Source: Takakia lepidozioides (lineage: Eukaryota; Streptophyta; Takakiopsida; Takakiales; Takakiaceae). Taken from it: a stretch of DNA of 64,000 bases. Position 1 is the first letter of the stretch; each line of letters starts with the position of its first letter. Shown here piece after piece: positions 47,340 to 57,800 of this stretch. The DNA is taken from assembly GCA_030704615.1 (NCBI GenBank), contig CM060732.1, forward strand, positions 80,933,171 through 80,997,170, in the 5' to 3' direction. Made by a program: the position numbers and the translations under genes. A model generated the notes under the pieces. It had not been told where the DNA came from and made no database searches. It worked only from the letters and a program-made list of their open reading frames with translations.

Positions 47340-47655
47340 CGGTTGTGGCTTGTGGGGCTGTGACAGGCTATGATGAGCTGTGGCCTGTGGGGCTGTGATG
47401 GGCTGACTTGTGGGTTTGTGATGGGCTGTGACGGGTTGTGGCTTGTGGGACTATGATGGGCTGTGATAGGCTGGGACGGTTGTGGCCTGTGGGGCTGTGA
47501 CAGGTTGTGATGGGCTGTGGCCCGTGGGGCTGTAACATGTGGCCTGTGTGGGGCTGTGACGGCTTGACATGTGATCGGCGTGGGCCTGTGCTGGTCTGTG
47601 GTGGCCTGTGTTGACCTATGGATGGCCTGTGCTGACCCGTGGAGGCACTGATGGA
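47340..47655. repeat. GGCTGTGA/GGCCTGTGG minisatellite, left block
   Basis: Repeated variants of GGGCTGTGATGGGCTGTGG and GGCCTGTGGGGCTGTGA fill the block, with irregular unit lengths. Frames through it give meaningless Thr/Pro/His repeats. The complementary version occurs at 47915-48165. Confidence 0.85.
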
Positions 47656-47914
47656 CTGCCCGAGGACTAGCATGTGGTCTTCAAGGCCAAATTTCGAAGC
47701 TCGTGGAGGGCGGTTTGAGGAGTATCTTCATGATATTCCCATGGTCATGCAAGTGATGGAAGAGATGAGAAGAAGAGTGTCGGGATGAGGGCATGCTGGG
47801 GTTAGGCATTGCTCTAGCTTCTCTTCCAAGATCATTTGGACCAGATTTGACAAAAATCATTTTTTTCGGACATCAGACATGAGACGACAACAGCTGCTTG
47901 CCCACCTATAATAC
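47656..47914. other. Unique spacer between the two minisatellite blocks
   Basis: About 260 bases of mixed sequence. A short open piece on plus (ARGGRFEEYLHDIPMVMQVM) recalls retrotransposon gag-like text, but it is too short to assign. Confidence 0.3.
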
Positions 47915-48165
47915 ACAGGCCACAACCATCACAACCGGTCACAACCCATCACAGCCCTCCAGGCCACAGCCCCACAGGCCACAGATCACAGCCTGTCACA
48001 ACCCTACACAAATCACAGGGTCACAGCCCCATCACAGCCCCACAGGCCACATGTCACAGCCCGTCACAGCCCCATAGACCACAGGTCACAGCCTGTCACA
48101 GCCCTACACAGATCACAGGGTCACGGCCCCACAGGCCACAGCCCGTCACAGCCCCATCCATGGCC
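47915..48165. repeat. Same minisatellite in opposite orientation, right block
   Basis: CACAGCCCCACAGGCCACAG and GTCACAGCCCGTCACAGCCC variants are the reverse complement of the left block's units. Within it, an internal duplication of about 97 bp shows CTACACA(A/G)ATCACAGGGTCAC twice (near 48002 and 48102). With the left block it forms a large, imperfect inverted repeat around a spacer of about 260 bp. Confidence 0.85.
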
Positions 48166-48436
48166 GCTCATGGCAGTTTAGCCATTTCTCCAAGGGGTTT
48201 AGCCACGCCAAGCTAGGGTTCGTGTCTCTTAGACTCTAGGCTTCTTTGCACTGAGCTATGGCGGCTGTGAGGAAATCAGCAAGGTATTCTTGCTCACCTA
48301 ATCCAGCCCCTGCACCTACTGCTTCAAGAGTTGTGCTCCCTTCAAGCTTGAAGTTGAAACCCCAACTCACATATGTCCTACAAGTGTTTTTCTTTCACCC
48401 CAAGTGGAAACTAGCCCTAGCCCTTCCATTCTAGCT

Positions 48437-48690
48437 CTCTAAAGCTTGAAAACAAGAGCCTCAATGGGCTGAAGGCATGCTCCACACATGACCCACTCCA
48501 CCATAAGAGAATCAGCTCCTTTGCTTCATTTCTTGCACCCACAAACATGAAAATACAAGCTTCAGCGGGCTGAAAGCATGCTCCACACATGCCCTACAGG
48601 GAAACCAACCCCTTCCTTCCTTTCTTGCATCCCCAAACCTGAAAATACAAGCCTTCAACAGGCTGAAAGCATGCTCCACACATACATTGC
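48437..48690. repeat. Three-copy tandem repeat with GGCTGAA(A/G)GCATGCTCCACACAT
   Basis: Copies centre near 48470, 48572 and 48665, about 93-102 bp apart, each with GAAAA(T/C)A(C)AAG, then GGGCTGAA or AGGCTGAA and GCATGCTCCACACAT. Between them lie less conserved TTCCTT / TTCTTGCA stretches. No gene is supported. Confidence 0.65.
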
Positions 48691-49125
48691 CGTCACAAAA
48701 GGGAAGTCAGCCCTTCCCTCTCTTCTGCACCATGGAAGCTCGTATTCAAGGACAGTTATCAAATTCGCCGCCAGAGCCACTATAACTTGCTCTTGACTGA
48801 TCCCCTTCCCAATTGTGCTTGCTCATGCATGTACACAATCTGAAACCATCAGGTGTTCTGGAATTACCTGCAACATGGTGCTTTCATCTCTGAAGCTGAA
48901 GATCGAATGCCAAGGTCTACCACCTCGTAACCCACATCACCTCCACTCCTAACAACCAAGAGCTCCACGGTGCTCCTTGCATAACCTGGTTTCTCTCATT
49001 CTCAAGCGAAAACCACAAGTGCTACAACTAATTCGTATCTGGCACTCACAGATATGAGCTGATCTTTCTCAAGTGATAAAGAAGAAGAATACAAGCACAA
49101 GCTCATGCAAGCTCACAAAGCCGAA

Positions 49126-49212
49126 GCACACACACACACACACGCACACACGCACCCACCCGCACCCGCACACGCACACGCGCACGCACACACACACACA
49201 CCCACACACGCG

Positions 49213-49246
<34 letters not shown>
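49126..49246. repeat. Long (CA)n / (CG)n microsatellite
   Basis: About 120 bases of CA repeats with CGCA and CCCA variants and a central CGCGCGCGCG. The His/Thr-rich frame across it is not a gene. Confidence 0.95.
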
Positions 49247-49801
49247 AAATTATGTGTATGTCTTCTTCATTCAAAAAATAAAATTATGTGTATGTCTTCT
49301 TCATTCAAAATATCCATCATTTTCAATCTTTGTCATTCATGACACAAGTTGCCTACTAAAGCCCGATGAATGGGAAGAAGAAATGACACAAAGAAAGAGA
49401 TATACTCAACAAGTGATCATGAAAACCAACTTCGAACAAGTGATGAAAATAAAAAATCAAGATTCGATCTCCTAACTTTCCACTTTGCACGAGATATATA
49501 TAGATATAGAAGGGCCAACGAAGCTTCGAAGCCTGACCGTGACCTCCCTTTTTGGTTGAGGTTGGGTAGCGTGTGAGCATGCTTACGCTGCCATATTAGT
49601 TCGCCTATTTTGGGAGTAAATAAAAAGATACCATGACAAAATAAAAATGTGCTCATTTCCTTTAGTGAGATACGAGCCCCCCCAAAAAGAAGTCTTTTGG
49701 CAAAAATTCACCAATAAACAAAACGTTGCAAGTCCCAAGTACCTATTATTCCTCGACTCAGTACTTTTAAATATATAATGGAAAAAATGGAATACAGACA
49801 A

Positions 49802-49895
49802 TTGTTGTGTAGCGATGAATAGTCCATTAGTGATAAGCTGGTGACAATGAGAATAGTTATGAGGTGCAGGGTTCGATTCTTGATGGATTTTCCCT
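49802..49895 (+). repeat. Possible tRNA-derived SINE head (pol III B box)
   Basis: A perfect-looking B box, GGTTCGATTC, lies at 49870-49879 after GTGCAG. About 40-50 bases upstream is TAGTGATAAGCTGG (49828-49841), usable as a diverged A box. No cloverleaf with CCA-compatible acceptor stem could be built, so it is not a functional tRNA gene. The tail length is unknown. Confidence 0.4.
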
Positions 49896-51100
49896 CGCTT
49901 GCATGAAGATCGGTTCCACTCTAGTGGCTAGGCAAAATACTCAAATGTGGCTTTTTGTCCACCTCCTTGTCCCTTTCATAGATGCCATGTCATAAGAGCC
50001 ACCAAGAGTCCACTCTAGCCTTTTAGACAAGATTTTTAGACAAGCTTGGTGCAAGTGGACAATCAAACCATGTGTATCTTTCTCCTTTTTTGTTAATGAT
50101 TTCTTCACAATGAGCTCTCTTTGCAGCGGTCGCTCTTCAAATTGGATTGTCGTGAAGGGCATGCGGGCTTTCGAGGTTCAAAACTTGTCATGGCTTCATA
50201 GTATAGGTGCAATGAGATGGAGCCAGGAGAAGGAGGTGAAGAGAGCTATCGAGAGGCCTTGTTAGATTTTGTGGAGTACCTACTTAGAGTTGAAGATTTG
50301 GGGCTTGCTTTTGCCATGGCCCCAAATTTGTTGTGCTTTGTCGGCTGAGGTGGCAAATATAGAGCGATGACAGGGCATGTTGGGGGAGTTGGACAAAGCC
50401 ATGTCTGACAGCGTGTACTTAGTGGACAAAACCTGATTCAATCAATTCGGGTGGCTAGTCTCGGCTTTACATTATTGCTAGTGTTCTCCTATTTTCACTT
50501 AGGTGTACTAAGTGCTCCACTAAGAACTACTAAGTACTCCCCTAAGGGAGTTAGTAGCCCACTAAGTACACCCCAAAAGGGAGTACTAGCCTATACCCCA
50601 AGTGGCTCCTGTTCAATGAACTGGGCCACCACCCTCCACATCATCATCAATGTTCCAATGATAATCTCTTGAGTGTCTTTTTCACTCTATTAAATGCACT
50701 AGGACGTCGAAAATCCAGCAAAGGTAGAGGGTAATAAGAACCAGCGTTTTTTATAAGAAATTTGGAAAACAGCACGCGTGGCTACAGAGTTCTGCCAAAA
50801 ATAGCCGTACATTCTGTTCATCCACGTCTGTATTTATATCATCCATATTTGGCGAATTCATCCATAATTTCTTTTTATTTGGAGAAGTTTGGCAATTTCA
50901 TCCATGAAAGAACAAGGAATTTTCAACAGAATATTCCATTTTATTTCTTGAGGTTGACATCGGGCAATAAACTGCCAATAAAAAAAACGCTGATGTTGTG
51001 AGGGTGTTGTACTAAGAACAAGAAAATCACCTATCACAAAGCACTACTCAACAATCCCCCCACTTTCCAAAATCACAAAAATGCCCTGGCCGGAGAGCCG
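49896..51100. other. Gene-free spacer upstream of the VIM-like gene
   Basis: No supported coding sequence. At about 50516-50580 there are mirrored blocks such as CTAAGTACTCCCCTAAGGGAG with small inverted repeats. The stretch ends at the GC-rich hairpin at 51102-51146. Confidence 0.4.
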
Positions 51101-51101
51101 T

Positions 51102-51146
51102 AATCCGGATGCGGAGCGGCATTGCGACGGATTCCGCATCCGGATT
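51102..51146. promoter_or_regulatory. Perfect 14-bp inverted repeat upstream of the VIM-like gene
   Basis: AATCCGGATGCGGA (51102-51115) faces TCCGCATCCGGATT (51133-51146) with a 17-nt loop. It is about 690 bp upstream of the predicted start codon. It contains several CpGs and each arm also contains the palindrome ATCCGGAT. It may be a protein-binding site or part of a small mobile element; function is unknown. Confidence 0.6.
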
Positions 51147-51399
51147 CTAATCCAGGATGGGATATTCTGCTTGAGGAGGTCACTATATTTCCAAAGAGAA
51201 GTTTGGAGCAGTGCTTTTCCCAGCCTGTGGCAAGTGTGCTTTTCCCTTCTGAGAAAGATGGAATCACAGAAAAAAAGGGAGGGTAGTTTGGTAGTTTGGA
51301 TAGGGTTAACTGTTGTGATTCCCTGCTGCCGCTGCACCGGGCTGTCAGCACCTGCAACTGCAATCCTACACGTGTGAACACGGCACCCTATTGGTGGAG

Positions 51400-51833
51400 A
51401 CGCCCAGCTTGGGACCCGTCTTCCTTCTCCCAAACAGACAGTCTCGCTTTGCGTCAGATTTGGGTTTGCCTTCCTCTCTCTCTGGACTCTGCAGCTCTCA
51501 GCTTTGACTGTCTCTTGAAAGGTCCATTGCTTGTTTGGTTTCAGGAAAATACGTAGAAATCTCCTTGCTCTTGTTTCTAGTACGTGCCTCTCCCTCTCTG
51601 TCTTTCTCTCGTTGTGCCGGTATTCAATATTGCTCTCCGATTTCGTGTTAAGTTTGAAGAATCATCTTCGTCTTTGAAAGATGGAGGATCATTGAGCTGC
51701 TGTTACCATCGTGTTTCGCCTTCGCTCCGTCTCTCTCTCCACTTCTTGTGGGGGTGTGGAGTGCTTTGTGCGCGTAATGCCGGTCTTCTGTCTCTTTCTC
51801 ACAAAGTAGCGCAAGGGTCTGGCCTGGCAGAAG
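51400..51833 (+). promoter_or_regulatory. Presumed 5' leader of the VIM-like gene
   Basis: CT-rich sequence with CTCTCTCTCTGG near 51474 and several TCTCTCTC runs precedes the start codon, as is common in plant 5'UTRs. Upstream open frames exist but none continues in frame into the PHD domain. The transcription start is not placed. Confidence 0.4.
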
Positions 51834-54800
51834 ATGGAGCTGTGCTGTGATCCGGATGGAACGTGCATGGTGTGCTACGACATTCCTGCCGATGACCAGG
51901 TACTTGTAAAAGGTGGAATTCAGTGATATTTAAAGAATGTTGACGCCAATTCACAATGATAACGACTGGCTTGAGAAGTGCAACTTGTGGTCTTGTTATG
52001 CTGGCTAAATCCTTCCCATGAAGGACTACGTCCGTAAATGTATAAGGGTGGATAACTGATCAATTGACCTGTTACGGTTCCTGACCACAGTAGATTTTCC
52101 TTCGATATTATGCAGGTATTGATATGTGATAGGTGCGAGAGCGCCTGGCATATTCGCTGCCTTGCACGCCCTCTTCTGAAGATTCCAGAGAACCAATGGT
52201 ACTGCCCCGATTGCGCTCCTGTGCCCTCCGATCGTCGACGGAGAGGGAGAGCTCCAAAACGGAGGTAAGTCGATCGAGCTCTATAGTTCGGTTTTTGAAG
52301 GAGGAGAATCGTTACTTCACCTTTATGGACGTTATTACATTTTGGGGATAGAGAGAAGAGAGAAACTTATAGTGCTAAGGAGGCCCAAGCTACACTAGTA
52401 GAAAGAGAAATAAATATAACGTAGACTCAGGAAGCCCACTGGGTCAAAGAGATATAGTTGACGTTTGTGTAACGTCCAGAGAGCCCACAAAGGGTCCAAT
52501 GGACGGTTGAAGGACCATTTTGAAGGATTGAACCATGATCATCATGGTAATATAAGAGAAATGAAATGAAATGGTGCTTTATAACGTCCATGGAAAGCTC
52601 ATAGAGCTTATGGGACAAAATGGAAGAAAACATGAGAGAGGAACAAATCCAGAAACCAAGAATAACAATTAATGTTCTAGCGATTGTCTAAGGGTGAAGG
52701 CCTCGTGCAGGTAGGCTGCCAAGCATTTTTGATCCTCATAGTGGAAGAGAGAGAAAGAAGAGAGAGAGAGAAAAGTATCTTGCCATAACAAAGATACCGA
52801 GTCTTGCAACCCGTAATCCTGTGGTACACTTCCTTCTGTTGCTCACATTGTCAGTACAAAACTGTCGGGGATCACAGCCATCAATAGCCTTCGGTGATGG
52901 TGGGTAGTGATTTGGGACAGGGACAATATTGGTATAATATCCCAATGCAGGATCCCAGTGGAGTCTCTTCTTTTCGAGTTTAGGTTCAAGAGTCCTGTAT
53001 GGATAGATCTCAGGTCCTAGATTCTACAAACTTATTACATGTTGGTTTCCCAAGGCATCTATATGGGCTTGGTTAAGCAGATCTATTAAATTCTGTTGTT
53101 CCTATGTTGATGGAAGCATCTCCATTTTCGTCGGTCTTTGATGTCAGGTGTGCCAATGTGATGGTTACGAAAATTCTTGCCATACAGGCTAAGAAAAGAC
53201 TGTCAGAAAGGCAAAAGGCGCAACTTCGACAGGATCTTCTTAGTGGTTTGGTCCCTGCTAAAACTGCGGCAGAGGGCCCAGTCCAAATGATGTCTGATGC
53301 TGTGGGCTCTAGGCGCCAGGGTTTCAGACAGTCTGTTAGAGGGAGGAGCCTGAAGTCAAGGCTGTCTTGCAAGACAAAGTCTGAAGAGAAGGAGCTCAGC
53401 ACGCTAAGTTTCCTGAAGCAAAAATTATGCTGTGGATTCTGTCTGCAACTTCCCAAGTTGCCTGTTTCTGTAAGCTATAAAATCCCTTTTTGTCGGTTGT
53501 TGAACTGCTTCTGTTGTTCTCCTTGTCGGATTCATGTGGCCCTTGTAGTGGGGTGGGAGATCTGTATGGTGCCCTTGGATACCCTACAAGATACTCTTAT
53601 GCTGGTTTATGAACTTTTTAGAATGTTTCTGTCATTCACCTGGAAATCCCCTTCAACGGGATGGGCTAGTACACATGCCCATAGGCAGGCTAAATTATTT
53701 GTCCCTCTAAAGACATAAGCCAATGAGTAATCAGACAGAGAAAGAGAGGGACTCATTTTTCGTTATTTTGGCAATGTTTTAGCCTTGGAGCATAGACCTT
53801 GCCACATGGAATGCCGACTGAGTAGGGTATAGGTTTTGTCCCAAATCTTCCCTGCCTGCCTGCCTGCTGAGAGACTTGATGATGTCGGGAATGCACTCTC
53901 TCGGGTACACCAACAGAGAATAGTGATTGCAGGCACCATGTGGGCACAACTTCTGTTCCAACTGTCTCCGGAAATGGGTAAGCAACAAGAGGAACAAAAC
54001 ATGCGTTCAGTGCAGGGCAATCATACCCAAGTCCTCGATCAAGCAGATTCGTGTCAATTCGTCTCTTGCCAAAATTACACTGCTAGCTCAGAAGGAGCTT
54101 GATGCCAGAAGAAGCAAAGCTCGCGACATCTCCAACAGTGAGAGGCCTGACAAGGCTTTCACCTCTGAGCGCGCTGTGAGGGGGGGAAATTCAAATGCCT
54201 CTAGTGGGCGCATCTTGGTTACTACACACCCCCATCACTATGGGCCTATTACAAAGGAGTTTGATCGAGACCGAAGACGGGGTGTCTTAGTTGGAGACTC
54301 GTGGGCTAATCGACTCGAATGCCGGCAGTGGGGTACCCACCTCCCTCATGTCGCTGCATTTGCTGGGCAAGCTGGGGGAGGTTGTCAGTCAGTTGTGCTT
54401 TCAACTGGATATCCAGATGATGAGGATCATGGAGATTGGTTTGTGTTGACTGGCAGGTTGAAAATCTGTTAACCTTTTCTTTCTGTTTTTTGTCTTCTAC
54501 TTTGTCCATAGGCCCTTGGGGTCCCTCTCGATGTTGTAAAGCTTCTCTCTCTCTCTCTCTCAGACCCTTTGGGCCTCTGGTGTACAGGATTTCTGCTTTC
54601 TTATAAAGTACCATTTCATTTCATTTCATTCATTTCCTTGATTTTTCTCTTGTTTGCATGAGCCACTCTGTCCCCAAGCTCCATTTGGGGTTCTTTCATA
54701 TGCTCGTTTGGTGTTCTCTTGTTTGTTTCATGCCCTGCGGGTCTCCCGTGGATGTACTGAAATTTCTTCTTCTTTGGTTCTCTTACATAAAAAGGTATAA

Positions 54801-57800
54801 AGGCATGGTTCCCGTAGTACTTTTACTGTTTCCTAAAGAGGGCTTCCAGGTCAGGCAGGACCATTTAAGGGGGCAATCCTCATAAAAGTTTCTCCCAAAG
54901 CCCTCGGTAAACATTTTGGTTATTTGTCATAATTTATACAAACAGAAGTACTCAAACTGTAGGAGTTCTCAACTGCAAATGTTGGTGGTATTTTCAGTGG
55001 GGGCCATGATCTGACTGGGAACAAGCGCACTTCAAAGGATCTGGCATTTGACCAGACATTTGTCAGAGTGAATGAAGCTATGCGTGAAGGCTGCCTTAAA
55101 GGCTACCCTGTGCGCGTTGTCAGGTTCGGAATTCAGCTGACATGGTCATAGCTCTTGTGCAGTCTGCTATAGTCTGGTCACATCGGGATCTCAGGGTTGG
55201 CTCAGAAGATGAAAAGAGCAGAAAAACAAGTCCATGGGACTTACTCATCACAGTCAGCAACCAAGTGTGATGTAATGGACAAACCGATCTTTTGGTAATG
55301 TTGTGGCCATGAAGTAAACCCAAAAGTCATAGAGAAGAGAGAGAAGAAGAAGCACCGTCAGGGTATAAAACTCAGCCTGTAACTCTGAAGTGCGCCTGTT
55401 CTACAGGTCACAATCCAGGTACACAGTGTGCTGATTTGAAGTGGTGTTCATTTCAGTTACCTTGCAGACAGTGACACATAGCATGGATTGCCAGTCACAC
55501 TTCAGTGCAAACAGGGTACTGCAGGGCCCATGTAGAAGAATAGAGAACTAACGTAATCCCACTCTCTGTGTTTAGATCATTCAAGTCTGGATCTACATTT
55601 GCTCCTGAAAGTGGCCTTCGATATGACGGTATTTATCGGACTGAAATGTGTTGGTGCAAGAAATCCACAGAGGTACCATGCCAGAACCTAAAAGCTCTTC
55701 TTATATTCCAAATATTCACCTCCAGATGCTGTCACTAACTAATGCTGAATTGACCCAAATAAAGGCAGTGGCGTATCTTGTCTGGTTAGCATCGGAGTTG
55801 ACTGGTGATCTCTTTCTCTTCTGTGGTGAGGGACAGGGATTTCAAGTTTGTCGATATCTGTTTGTTCGATGCGATAATGAGCCTCCTCCGTGGACGAAGT
55901 AAAGTTCTCTGTGTCTGACTGTCTCTCTTTCGTCCATTTGAATATTGGCTATCAAATTCTCCATGTCTTCTTTGTGGTCCTTCAGACCAAACGTTTTTAT
56001 GCCCTCCCACCAAAATTAAGTACCCGGAAAAAGGTTCTTGCCGTAATCTTAATACCATAGACCCTATCCCAGTTTGAATGAGCCGTGTTTAACTCTCTTG
56101 AGTGCGGTTATAATATTTTTCTTAGACTTAAAATGCGATACTGCAGAAATGGACATGGCGACAAACCAAGGCTGCGGCTGCCTTCAGTGAAAGAGCTGAA
56201 AGGTGCCAGGAGCATCACACGCAGAAGAGATCAGCCATCATGGGGATGGGAGGTACTGCTTGAAGACGTCACCTTTGTCCTTGTTCAACTTCACAAATCA
56301 ATATCAAATCTCTACACGAGTCAATAATATGCTTTTGAATATGATGACAAAGTGAGCCTTTTGAGTCCATCTGCAATGCATCTGTTAACAGGGTTGTCCT
56401 AGTTAGTGTGTGAGCACTTGGTAATTTTCGCCTACTAAGTGTCAGAGGATGTGGTTATGAGTAAATTTTGGATGCCAGCCATACATCAGCAACTTCATTG
56501 ACAGTGTTGGCTGCATCAAAGACTTCGAAAGCTAGGCTGAGCTCCATCTGATGGATGGAACCATAGGACTGGCTCTTGAGGGTTACTATCAATCAATGAC
56601 TAGCATCTTGTACTCTCCATCAAAGGGTGTTTAATGAGTGCATCTCCTCTTGCCATACTGCTAAGACTGCTGTCAAACCTGACATTGGTCAAGAACAGTT
56701 GTAGGTCTTGTAACATAGCTGTGCTGGTTAAGTTCTGGCCTACTATGCAATGCTGTCAGGTAAGATAGCATTTGCTAGGACCTGTAACTTCGTGAAGGAG
56801 AAAGTTATAGCTTCACATCCATGCTCCCATTTATAATCGGTAGCTAGGGAGTACTGATTTCTTCTTGCTCTCTCTTACACACACACACCCCCACAGATCG
56901 GAAATGCTTAGCCTCTTCCCCTCATGAGAGAGTCTCTGTCTTTGACTATGTCTTTGAACCTGCTTTCTTTGTCTGTTACTTTTGCGTGAGAAGCTCTTGG
57001 ATCCTGTGGATACTAGAGAGTTTCATTTTTCGTTATTCTAAATCTTTCCTTTTTTCTCTCCCTCTCTATATCTGGTTCTGATGTGTCTCTTTTGTTTATA
57101 CTGCTTTCTTTGTCCTATAAGCTCTTTGAGCTTCCCATGGATGTTATATAATATTTCCAAGCTTGTTTTAAATTTGGAATTTCTGTTTGGTCTCAGATAC
57201 ACCTTGGGCTTCTCAGTGGACTAACATATGTCTATCGCTTGTTTTCTTTCTTTCTTGTGTCGGTAGTGGGGCTGACATGCAACCTTGCAGGAGAAAGAAG
57301 GCAAATGGGGTTGGTTGGGTGACAACCCCAATGACGTACTCTCAAACAAGAGTACACCGAGCGAGAAAGAGCCGAGGTTCAAAGAGCGTATCTTAAAAGG
57401 TTGGTATCCCTTTGGCACTACATATGGTGTACCTGGCCTGCTGGCCTTTTAATGTAGCCTCATACAGGGTCAGAATTATCATGTCTGCTCTCTTGTTTCC
57501 TGTTTCCCTTTTAGCAAGATGCAAAATTAGATATCACTGTGATTCAATATGTCCACCTTCATGAAATTGTCAGTGCTAGTCTGACCTAATTAATATTTAT
57601 CGAAGCTCATTGGAGGACCATCAAAATCCTTAACAGAAATTGAAAGCTTCCCTTTCATGAAGAGTGCAATTTCATGACTATGTGCAATAGCCCTGAACAA
57701 CCAGTAGGTGTTTGTGACTGATACCAACCAGCAGTGTTTACGCACCTTTAAACCTGTTCAGAACTGAGGTACTGCTGGTGTGATACAGAGTTGGAATGTG

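Noticed and set aside
49073-49342. His/Thr-rich open frame over the CA repeat
   Set aside because: It is a direct consequence of the (CA)n microsatellite, with no protein-like sequence outside it.
49802-49895. A functional tRNA gene
   Set aside because: Only the B box is convincing; no acceptor stem or anticodon arm pairs properly. A SINE remnant is more likely.
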